Source: Smittium culicis
Lineage: Eukaryota > Kickxellomycota > Harpellomycetes > Harpellales > Legeriomycetaceae
Direction of reading: 5' to 3'
DNA: 30,253 bases
Assembly (NCBI GenBank): GCA_001970855.1
Contig: LSSN01001790.1
Span: 1 to 30,253, forward strand
The notes under the pieces are model-generated. The model was not told the origin of the DNA and did not search any database. It saw only the letters and a list, made by a program, of their open reading frames with translations. Both the position numbers and the translations under genes were made by a program. Of this stretch, positions 20,501-30,253 are shown one piece after another; position 1 is the stretch's first letter; each line of letters opens with the position of its first letter.

Positions 20501-23500
20501 ACCAAAAAAAAAAATAAACTTTTAAATTAATTTTTTTTTTTTTGGTAATTCTAATTTAATTTATTTGAACTCTTTCGCAAGAAGTGACACACTATATGTA
20601 TGCTATTTTTACATGCTAGTAAAATATAATTAAAAATTTCTGAAATTTAGGTTATAATTCGCTAGTTTAATGATCATGAAAATTGAGAAAATTAATTTTA
20701 TAATATTATTTTATAATTTTTTTGTTTTTTGAATATGTTTAATGACGAAAGCATGAATTCTAAAAATTTTCAAATAATTATGCTTTTTTTTTTAATTATT
20801 ACAAAAAAATAATTTATAGATTGAATTTTTTATTATAATAAGAAAAAAAGAGGATAAAACTAATTAAACGTATAAATTTATTATTTTATAACTAATTTAT
20901 AAACCAATTTTATAATTTGGCTCAATCTCGATTTGGTCAAATATTCAAACTAAATATATATGACTATTTTTAATGTTTTAATAAATTTTTAACTGTCAAT
21001 ATCCCTATAATTAGGCCTCATACCACAATTGAATTTTATTCATTATTAATATTCTAAATTTCGCAAAAGTATAAATAAATTTATTTAATTTTTTTTATCT
21101 TTCCTCACATTCTTTCAGACTTTATTTTATATTAATAAGTCCAAAATTTTTTATGATACTTAAATTTTCCCTTTTTTTTAATGTTCTTAAAATTAATAAT
21201 TTGCTAAAATAAATTGTTTATTAAAATTCCAAAAAAAAAAAAACTTTTTTTAATTTTTTTGATTATGAAACCAAAATCAACAAATTTTTGGTTTATTAAG
21301 AATTTGATTATTTTTTTTTATAGTATAATCAAAACAGTATATCAGAAATATTTTTAATATTTTATAACAGCAATCATTAAAATAATAAATTATATACGAA
21401 ATTCAAAATTAAATAGCATAAAAATCAATTAAAACAGCCTTAATTATAGAATCTGCGAAATTAATAAAAAAAATAAAAGCTCAGAAAAATTTTATTTAAA
21501 GAAAAATTATAGTAAATACATTTTTTTACCTTCAAATATTTTCACTGTTTTTCCGTTGTATTTAATTTAAATATTTTATAATATACTGATTTAAGCTCAA
21601 AATAAACTTAGTTACAAAAAAATACTTAAATTCCAATAAAATAATAATTTTTTTGGTAATAATACTAATATTAGACTAATTTTTGCAAATATTTTGGTAC
21701 CAAAAATATTTATGACATTAAATTTCTGTGTATTAATTTATAAGCGTAAATTAAAAATCGAAAAATTAATTTTTAAGCTACTTTTATTCAATTATTTATT
21801 TTATAATGAATTTACAAATTTTTAGCTAATTAATCAATAAATATAATAAATAAAGCTGATAATATAAGAAATACACTATAAATTTTATTGCAGTCATTGC
21901 AACTCAAAAGGAAAAAATAAATTTTAGTTACCTTTTATTTGCCTGAATTTATACCTATAAGCCTCTGAAAGAAATAAAAAATACTATTTGTTGAAGAGTA
22001 TATATTTTGGGGCAAAATTCCTAAAATTATAGTAATGATTAATCATTTTTATAAAGTTATTTAATTTGGAAGATATGACTATAATATTTAAACGAATAGA
22101 AGATGAAAACAAATCAATGTATAAAAATATATAAAAGAGGCAAATATTCCTGATAAATGAGGAGAAATCGGGGGAAATCTAAAAATAAATAACAATCTAT
22201 ATACGCATAGTATATTATGGCTCGTTAACTTATTTGATTAAGGTAATCAACTAATAATTTTTATTCTATTCTTATAAATTATTTTTCACTAGCTTATTTT
22301 TTTAATATTATATATTAAATTACACATGAAAACACACAGAATCAAATAAAAAACAAAAACATCACAAAATCAATAAAAATATTACTTTTTATTAAAAAAA
22401 ATACAAAAATCACAAAAATTCAATATACTGTACAATATTAATTCTTTAGAAAAGCAATAGATACTAATTTATCGAAAAATTTTCTAATTATCATTTAAAA
22501 CATGGCCGCGTCCTGAAATGGAAAAGAAACGAGATTATAAAGAATTATATATAAATTACACTCAATATACCAATGCTATGTAGAAAAGCTTTTTTTATCT
22601 GATATTTTATTGCTTAAAAAAACTAACTATATTACTATTTGTGATTAGAAAATGAATATAATATTATAAATTGAATATTAAAAAACATTAAAAATACATT
22701 TTTCAAACCCTCACATAATAAAAAAATATGTTAAAAGGTTCAGAATATTTTATTCATCGATAATTATTATTTAAAAGAATTAAAATTTTAATTTTAATTT
22801 TAGTGATCAGTAATATATTGAAATTATAGGAATTTTTTTAATTTTGCTAATATCTTATTATTATTATTAGCCGTATTTATATTATTTGCTTTACTCTGAG
22901 AACGTAAATTCTAGTTATAAGAAAAATCCATAATTTTCAATTGTTTAAAAAAAGTTTTAAATATAATTCTATTTGTTTTAGCAATGGTTTTAATAAATTA
23001 GGAGTAGGATAAAATTATTTTTGAATAAATTTTCTGTATTCACTTTCGTTGTAATTGATTTTCAAATTTTAATGCTCATAAATATAAGATAATATTATAA
23101 TAAAAATAATAAATTAAAATGATTAATAATATTTTAAAACTTCAAAATATATTAAATTTACGATTTTATTATAATAGAATATAAAAAGATATTTTTTGTA
23201 AATGAATAAGATAGATTTTACTTATATATCTCAAGCTAATTTATGCGGAATTGATCAAAAATTATGATTGAATTTAATATGAAATACATATATTATTTAT
23301 ACTTATAATTTTACTGTTTTTTTATAATCGTACTAATAATCCTTGAATAGTTCTGAATATTATTAATTTTATGGTCAATTTGATTATTAATAATAATTTT
23401 TATGATTATTGTTAATGGGAGGTATTGGTTATCACAAATTTTAGAAAATAAAAAGTAAAAGAATGTGATATTTTAAATTTCTCATAATTTTTATTAAATA

Positions 23501-24435
23501 AATAACCATATTTCACGAAAAGATATCAATGAAATATTTTTAAGCATTTTATGATTTTTTATATGTTAGATACCATTTTAAACAATCAGTTGCATATAAA
23601 TTTAAATTTATTTACCCTTAATCATATTAGTTGAAATAATTTAAATTCTTTATATAAAAAATAAATATCCTAAATTAAGTGCTGTTTATAATTTTTTTTG
23701 ACTTTATAGCACTTTAAATAAAAAAAACCTTGAAATTACATAATAATTAAGAAAAAATACAGATTATATTCACCTCTTACTTTTATTAGAATTAGCCTAA
23801 TTGTAAAAAATTGTAAAATTCAGTCTTAAATCTCATCTAAATTGTGAATTAGTTACCAAATTTAGATATAAAAACATCGAAATTAAAACCTTTACATAAA
23901 CTATGAGGACCAAGAAGTTTATTTTAATATAAACTACTTTTTATTTATTACTTAGAAAAAATTTTTACTACTTTTATTATTTATAGTACATAAAAGTTTA
24001 TCAAATTAATTTCTGTATTTAAACTAAAAATTTTTTCTCAGATTTTTGTTTTTTCATTTTTTTTCAAGTCTTTTTATATCTAATTTTTTTCAAAGATTAA
24101 AGCATTAGAAAAGATTTTATCTTAATTTTAGTATTTTCGAGGGATTTTTATTAGTCACTAGATCTATATCAAAGATAATAGATTTACTTAACTACATATT
24201 TATAGTTACTTATATTAAAATTTATTATATATTTAATGAATCTTATTACTTAATAGCTTTTTTTTAGCTAAAAAAAGCCAACCATCTCTAATATTCTTAT
24301 TGTAACTATAATTTCTATTTTATTTTAAATATATCAAACAGTTATTGAATAATGATTGCTTATACATTTTTCTACAAAAAAAAATTAAACAATAAAACTA
24401 ATAAATAATAGTCTTTAAAAATAGCTATTCCTTAA
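14514..24435. other. Long gene-free, extremely A/T-rich tract
   Basis: Nearly 10 kb composed overwhelmingly of A and T with frequent A or T homopolymers, a (TA)8 run at 18613-18628 and no frame with domain-like composition. The longest frames (15774-15544, 16538-16350, 17610-17858) encode only low-complexity Ile/Lys/Asn/Phe-rich strings. A small G/C islet, ACATGGCCGCGTCCTGAAAT at about 22500-22519, stands out but matches nothing I recognise. No tRNA, rRNA or CRISPR structure was found. Confidence 0.7.
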
Positions 24436-25655
24436 CCCTTTCCCGTTCAAAATATTTTGCATGAAGAAAAAATATACTCCCCGCGTTCAGTAAAAAAATG
24501 CATAATACTGTTGGCTTTATTACATAAGCTTTTTTTATTATCAAAAATGTTAATAATTATGAATATGCAGAAAATTTTTTACCAGTATCTTGATCAGAAT
24601 TATCCAAGCATAAAAATAACAATAAATACAGTGTTAAATTTAATTTCAATAATTAAAACAGACATTTATTATGGTTGTAGTTCAAGATGAATTTAAATGA
24701 GATTATTACTGTGTTATTTTTTCTTTTAAGGGCTATAAATAAAACAACTTTAATGAATCAGTAATTTCGTATATGATTGATCATTATCAATACTATATAC
24801 TATCGAGAAGTTGTTTAAATATTAGTAGAACCTGACCTCGAATAAATATATATTACCATGAGATACTAGAGCTTCAATTATAGAAAAAACAAATAAAGTT
24901 TATTATAAACAAAATAATATCTATCTGTAATAAAATAAAAGTGCATTTTAATCACTTTTACGCTTCACAAGGGACATTTAATCAACTCAATGAATATTTT
25001 AACGATTTTATTGCCATAAAAATCATTTTTGTGTTCCGTATAACACTTAGCAATATTTATTTTAATCGGTTATTTACGGCACAAAAATCTATGGAGATAT
25101 ATCCCTCACTAAAATCAATAAAAATTTGTAAAGATTAAAATTACATCAATAGGCGTTAATTAGAGTAGTTGCTTATAATTTATTGTTTTTAATGATTTTT
25201 TGACTAATATAAAGTTTGAAGAATTACCTGTTTTTATATCTATTTGATTCTATATTGACTCATAACCACTCAAAAAAATTTAAATAATCACATGAAAAAT
25301 AAACCATTTAAAATTATTATATGTTATAGTTTAATTAATGTTTAAAAAATATAAAAGTTGTTTTGGGTATTAATATATTAATATTAATTTTTTACATGAT
25401 TAATAAGAAATAAAAATAATATAGGAATATCCAAAAAATTATGAAAAGTGAAAAATAGAATATTAAAACCTGCATTAATATATTAAGCTAGTAGTTTATT
25501 ATTATTAAAAATTATAAGTTAAAGCAGAAAATCCAAAGAAATTAAAGCATCAAAAAATATTAGTCCGACCAAGTATAGTAATATTACAATATAATTTAAT
25601 CAGATTTTTAGCCATTTTCAATGGCTAAAAACGGTTTACCTTCGAAGTGGAAAGG
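24436..25655. mobile_element. Candidate 1.2-kb TTAA-bounded element
   Basis: The left end is TTAA followed by CCCTTTCCCGTTC (24432-24448). The right end is GAAGTGGAAAGG followed by TTAA (25656-25659), reading CCTTTCCACTTC in reverse complement. The left end resembles the right end of the MITE at 4504-4692, and the right end (GTTTTTAGCC in reverse complement) resembles that element's left end (ATTTTTGGCC). It would be a larger, inverted relative. The inside holds two short A/T-rich frames (24457-24690 and 24941-25138) with no recognisable transposase motif. End similarity is modest, so this is tentative. Confidence 0.35.
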
Positions 25656-25672
25656 TTAAAAAACCAAGTATA
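25568..25672. repeat. Hairpin flanked by 10-bp direct repeats
   Basis: A perfect 12-bp-arm inverted repeat TTTTTAGCCATT / AATGGCTAAAAA (25605-25616 and 25620-25631, loop TTC) lies between two copies of ACCAAGTATA (25568-25577 and 25663-25672). It overlaps the right end of the candidate TTAA-bounded element. The direct repeats could be a target duplication or chance. Confidence 0.5.
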
Positions 25673-25729
25673 ATTTTAATAGATGTATAAAGCATAATTA
25701 AAATTATTGATGCTTTTTTTACTAAGAAC

Positions 25730-25960
25730 AACTTTTTAGTTATATATTTTGCCAAAGAAAATGACAAAAAAATTTCTTATTTTGAACAGTAAAGGTACGG
25801 AAAATGGGAACAGTGTATAAAGCTGTTTAGACCTTAGGAATATTTGTAATTATGTTATCTTTTAGGTAATACTATTTTTAGTTATAAATTTTACCAATGG
25901 AAATGACAAAAAACAGTCTGAATTTGAGCAGGAAAGGACCTAAAAAAGGGCACAGTGTAA
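25730..25960 (+). repeat. Diverged direct duplication, 142-bp offset
   Basis: The segment at about 25731-25818 recurs at about 25873-25960. Shared blocks in order are TTTTTAGTTATA, TTTTACC/TTTTGCC, AAATGACAAAAAA, TTTGA(A/G)CAG and CAGTGTA, all at a constant 142-bp spacing. No coding potential is seen. It looks like an old tandem duplication. Confidence 0.75.
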
Positions 25961-26877
25961 TTCGGAATTTTTTTTTATAATATAGTTAATGATAAATATT
26001 TGTTTATATTATTGTATATTTTCATGTATATAATATTTTTGGTATATATATCAATTTTTATAAATGTATATTTACTTTTTATAAAATTTTTTCGGCCCAG
26101 TTTTAGCCAGAAAAATTTCTAGCCAGACTCATATTTCTTGACAACCATTTTTGGGGTTCTGAAATGCAATTACCAAGCACCTTTAAGTCTTTTTCTTTTT
26201 TTGCTTTAATTTAATCATTTTAATTGAGCGGTTTAGATTGCTATTTGTGTCAGTTTGTAATGGTAAATATATATATATACCGAATAAAATTGATGAAAAT
26301 AATAAATGAATTATTTTTTATGAAAGTGTAATGTGTTTAATAATTATTTCAGATATATAAATTTGGGCTAAAATACATTTTTTAGCCTAATTTATAAAAA
26401 AAAAAACAATTATAAATTCATTCGTTTAATACCGGTTGTAAAAGCTATATAATAAATTTTAAAAGCTTAGTCTCAATACAAAGAGCTAATTTTTATTTAT
26501 TTACTAATTATTATATTTATATTTATTTAATTTTCATGATTTTATTGGTAAATAATGTAAAATCGTATTTTGGGCTCCAGTTAATTAGTTTTAGTTATTT
26601 TACATAAATTTCGGCTATATTTTTATGCGATAATTTCTAATATCTATTTAAATATGATAAATTTAAAATTTTCAGTTGAATATTTCTAGTTAGATAGATA
26701 ATTAAAATTTCTGTATGGCTCTGAATTGAATGGTTTAATTTTTAATACCGATCCATTATCTTTTATTAAAACATAAATATATATAAAACTTTAGCTAATT
26801 TCAAAATAAATAAATACATTTTATAACTTAGTTTTATTATTGATATTCATTTTTTCCAAATTTAATAAAATAAACAC
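25961..26877. other. Gene-free A/T-rich spacer
   Basis: No supported gene. It contains a short direct repeat of TAGCCAGA (about 26105-26126), a TA dinucleotide run near 26267-26279 and otherwise A/T-rich sequence. Confidence 0.6.
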
Positions 26878-27040
26878 CTTGAACCAATGACCAGTGGGTA
26901 TGGAGCTGCTAGAGCGGCGGAGGGGGGTCGGGTGAAAAATTAGTTTTTAATAATTTTTTAATTTTTTAAATATTCTTTAAAATTTTCAGTTTACTTTTTA
27001 ATTATGTATAATAATTTCTCTGAGGCTAAAAAAATAAAAA
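26878..27040 (+). repeat. Interspersed repeat with G/C-rich head, copy A
   Basis: It begins CTTGAACCAATGACCAGTGG and continues through a purine-rich, G/C-rich block (AGCGGCGGAGGGGGGTCGGG) into a T-rich tail that ends near TCTCTGAGGCTAAAAAAA. The same order of blocks recurs at 28578-28730. It does not fold as an obvious tRNA, although the TGACCAGTGGG segment is loosely A-box-like. The family is unknown. Confidence 0.78.
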
Positions 27041-28577
27041 AAATTAATAAAATAAATTTTTATTTGCCTTTTTCATTATCTAATTACATTTATATTAAAT
27101 AAAAAAATTTTTAGTTATTATTTTAATTTTTCGTATAATTTTTTTCACTTTTATATTATTAGATAAAAAAATTGGTTTATTTCTTTAACAGAAGCCCAAA
27201 TATTTCCCCCAAGAAATGATAAATATATTAACGGGTATTAAAGCTTTTAAAATGGGATATTTATACTTTATCTGACATAAAATTTATTCGAAAAGGATAC
27301 TTAATGAAATATAACTTATATTAATTAGTTGAAGACTTATGTTGTTATGAGATTTAAAAACATATTTGATTAATATTTCGAATGATTTAACGCAGTATGA
27401 ATGTAGTTTATTAAAAATTTATATATTATATTACATTAAATTATTCTATTTAAATAAAATTACAAAAAAAATTTTTAAAACTAACTAGGGTTTAAAATAA
27501 ATTAAAATGTTCAAAAATAGGTAATGAGAAAAAAAAGTATAAAATATAACAATTTTACTTAATATGCTTTTTTTATTTCCTTAAATTTAAAATTTTACTG
27601 TAGATAGATCAAAAATATGCTATATTTAAGAGAATTATGTCAAGTAGACGAAAAAAAAAGAAATTAAGCAATGCTCAAAAATTAAACAGATCATTTATAT
27701 TATTAAATAAATACAAAATTTGGAATAAGAAAATAATAAGCTATTGTTTAATATTATTAGATTAGATAATTCAATATTTTTCTAGAAAAAATTTTTAGCT
27801 TTAGTATGAATTATTAGTTTTATATTCTGACACATAATTACTTGGAATTATATTTTGCTGTAAAAATATTGTTAATTTTTTTCCTATTTAAAAAAATTTT
27901 TTTTGTTATTTTTTCACCTATAGATTTGGTAGAAAATCTCCTAATTCTAAATATTATCATATTAATCTTTATTTATATTATAAATTATCAACAGTAATTT
28001 AAAATATCCATCTATGAATAGAGGAGCTACAATATGTTAAAATAAACAATCATAAATCGAGATAATAAAGTTATTAGAAAAAATTGATATTTTAAACACT
28101 GAATATTAATTACTAAGAAGCTTTTTTTTTTGTTAAGTGCTTATTCAAACAAAAAAACACAAAAAATACTTTTTATCAAATAGAAATTTAGCACTTGTTA
28201 ATTTCGTTACAAAATAAAATAAAGTGAAATATTTAAATATTAATTTAGAGCGAAAATTTTCAATAAATAAAACTAATATGTTATAAATAGTTCTTACATA
28301 TTCAAAATTTCAATTTTTCAACCAATAACTCTTTACTTTTTAATTTGAAATAAATAAAAACTTTGTATTTTTAATAATAGAAAAATTATGAAAGCTTTTT
28401 ATTGTAAAAATTAAAACCCCTTATTTTTAGAATGATAAAAATTATTGCTTGGCCCAGTACTAATATAGTCTATTAAAAGCGTAAATGAAAACATAAAACC
28501 TATTTATATACATAAAAGAACACATAATTTATATTCCTATTCTATTAATTTTATTAGCTGTATGCGATAGGATACCA
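27041..28577. other. A/T-rich interval between the two interspersed repeat copies
   Basis: About 1.5 kb without a supported gene. If the flanking copies are terminal direct repeats, this interval would be the inside of a small non-autonomous element. No primer-binding or polypurine site was recognised. Confidence 0.45.
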
Positions 28578-28730
28578 CTTGAACCAATGTCCAGTGGGTA
28601 TGAAGTTGCTAGATCGGTGGAAGGGGGTCTGTTGAAAATTTATTTTTGTAATATTTATATTTTTTTATTAGCTTTTTGTATATTTTTAAATTATGTTAAA
28701 TAAATCTGTGAGTCAAAAAAAAAAAAAGAT
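28578..28730 (+). repeat. Interspersed repeat with G/C-rich head, copy B
   Basis: It begins CTTGAACCAATGTCCAGTGG and runs in parallel with copy A to TCTGTGAGTCAAAAAAA. Most differences in the head replace G or C of copy A by A or T (for example GGAGCT to GAAGTT and GAGG to GAAG), which suggests that copy B has decayed further toward A/T. The starts are 1700 bp apart. Confidence 0.78.
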
Positions 28731-30175
28731 TTTATATATTTAAAAAAAAATTAAACAAAACCGGCAAATTATGTAAATCAAAAATTCAAGACGCCGACTT
28801 AAAATTTAATAAATAATACAACATTTAATTTATAGAGTATTAAACATGATTTTATTAGAAATTAAATCAAATATATCTTTTATTTAACAAAAAATTTGAA
28901 TTCTTTATTAATTATAAAAGTTGTTTATAATTAATCAGTAGTTGGGTTAAAAAAACTTTTCAAGGTCTAAATCAAAATTAAGAGAATGAAAAAAAACAAT
29001 AATATATTATTAATTAGAGATACTTCAGTATTAAAATATAAATAAAATTTTCATACCTAGAAAATAGTTTAATTATAACCTTCATATCGATAGTACTTTA
29101 AAAAAGTATTATTTTTAAATTATATCTAGAAAAATTTAGTATTAATTTTCTTATTATATAATATATAAAAGTGCTTTAGTGCTAAAATTTATAGAGAACT
29201 ACTCAATATCTTTCATGAATTCTCAAAAAAATATAATAAAAGCTTAATTAAGCTAAATTGAAAATTAATAAAACAAACAATGTTACATTTGGCTTTTAAA
29301 AATATATATATTATATTAATAAAACCATAAAGTAGCCATGATTTTGAGGCCTAGTTAAAGATTTCTGGTTTTTTTAATGAAATTTTCAGTGGAAAATGAA
29401 CATAAACTAACAATAATTAATACAAAGAATAAAAAATTTCAAAATTTATATCAAAATTCTTATTTTAGATTCAGATTAAAAAAATGAGCAAAAGAAGTGG
29501 TAATAAACCAGTATAAAAAAGTCTATATAAAATTATGATACCAAAAAATTATCAAAAAAATATAAACCTTAACATTTATAAACTATAGATATCCTTTGAA
29601 ATTCGGACATAATTATGTCGGGAAATTGAGATTCAATAGCGAAAACACGAAACCAACATTTAAAAATCGCATAAACATGAGTTATTTATAAATTATAATA
29701 TTTTTTAGGTCATCAATTATAGTCGGAAAAAAAGAAGTTTTGGATTCTAATATATTTGAATCTACAGCTGAAAAGAAAAAAAATCAGACTTTGTTCCCCA
29801 AAGGGCTGTTAATTATTTAAATTCCGTTATTACTCTTATTTTTGTTTTGTCTCAGAAATTTATTAAATAAATTTTTAAAGTATACTAATGTCAAGATTGA
29901 GGGGGAGGAGGCAAGACAAAATATATAAACTAAAGGAAAGTCAAGTATAAGCCAAGTGTTACTTTGGAGGCAAATAGGAGAGGAGTTTATTTAATTAAAA
30001 TAAGTCGTAAAACAAGAACTAGAAACAAGCTAGAAAACAGAAGACAATGGTTGTCAGATAAAGATGTCAAAAACTAGGAAAAACTAGGGCTATTTATGTG
30101 TTTTGCGTCAGTTCTAAACACACATAAAATCTGGTAAAAGGCCAGAATAATTATAAGAAGAAAGTAAATAAGAAT
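28731..30175. other. Gene-free right part with a composition change near 29.88 kb
   Basis: Up to about 29,880 the sequence is A/T-rich without genes; a 14-bp palindrome GACATAATTATGTC lies at 29606-29619. From about 29,895 the plus strand becomes purine-rich with more G (GATTGAGGGGGAGGAGGCAA), which may mark a new locus continuing beyond the window. An imperfect inverted repeat, ATTTATGTGTTTT / AAACACACATAAAAT, lies at 30092-30130. Confidence 0.5.
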
Positions 30176-30253
30176 GCCAAGAAATGGTGCCAAGAAATGA
30201 TTCCAAGAAATGGTGCCAAGAAATGATGCCAAGAAATGGTGCCAAGGAATGAT
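30176..30253 (+). repeat. 13-bp tandem repeat array, 6 units, runs off the window
   Basis: Six consecutive 13-bp units of GCCAAGAAATGGT or GCCAAGAAATGAT fill exactly 78 bp to the window end. Units alternate between the GGT and GAT endings, giving a 26-bp higher-order period; one unit starts with T and the last has AAGGAATG. Because the array reaches the last base, its full length is unknown. Confidence 0.92.

Noticed and set aside
24457..25138. Two plus frames as a possible transposase inside the TTAA-bounded candidate
   Set aside because: Both are short and low in complexity; no DDD/DDE-type catalytic motif could be placed.
26881..26950. tRNA-like gene in the G/C-rich repeat head (A-box-like TGACCAGTGGG)
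   Set aside because: No B box at the right distance, no cloverleaf pairing by eye, and the sister copy at 28581 does not preserve complementary pairs.
14514..30175. CRISPR arrays or bacterial operons in the gene-free block
   Set aside because: No regularly spaced repeats and no prokaryotic gene features; introns in the neighbouring genes show the DNA is eukaryotic.

Overview
The window looks like a piece of a very A/T-rich eukaryotic nuclear genome, most likely an early-diverging fungus. The reasons are GT-AG introns of about 88-170 bp, no operons, a stand-alone TRP4-type anthranilate phosphoribosyltransferase with the fungal NTFNVST form of its motif, an EHD-family membrane-remodelling ATPase (a family I recall as scarce in Dikarya), and a fossil DIRS-type retrotransposon. 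The exact clade is a guess; Harpellales-like fungi would fit the base composition.

Layout. (1) 1-4.0 kb: a decayed DIRS-like (tyrosine-recombinase) retrotransposon. Its reverse transcriptase, RNase H and recombinase can still be followed through stops and frameshifts, and a perfect 15-bp-arm hairpin follows the recombinase stop. (2) 4.0-13.1 kb: the gene-bearing part, with four genes in two convergent pairs. An Alba-family gene (+, 4970-5386) faces TRP4 (-, 7031-5728, three exons). A REEP/DP1/HVA22-family ER-shaping gene (+, 9146-10691, six exons pieced together here) faces an EHD gene (-, 13107-11108, four exons). A 2.1-kb divergent spacer separates TRP4 from the REEP gene. (3) 13.1-14.5 kb: two small DNA-transposon derivatives upstream of EHD. 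One is a 533-bp pogo/Tigger-like element with TA target sites and a helix-turn-helix remnant. The other is a 191-bp TTAA-flanked MITE whose sister copy (189 bp) lies upstream of the Alba gene. (4) 14.5-30.2 kb: about 15 kb of extremely A/T-rich DNA in which I find no credible gene. It carries scattered repeats: a candidate 1.2-kb TTAA-bounded element, a 142-bp-offset duplication, a pair of G/C-rich-headed repeats 1.7 kb apart, and a 13-bp tandem array running off the right end.

The genes do not form one pathway. TRP4 serves tryptophan biosynthesis, REEP and EHD both act on membrane curvature (ER tubules and endocytic recycling), and the Alba protein is a nucleic-acid-binding factor. No obviously new defence or biosynthetic system is visible. 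The most informative material is the set of mobile-element relics and the unusual motif set of the EHD protein.
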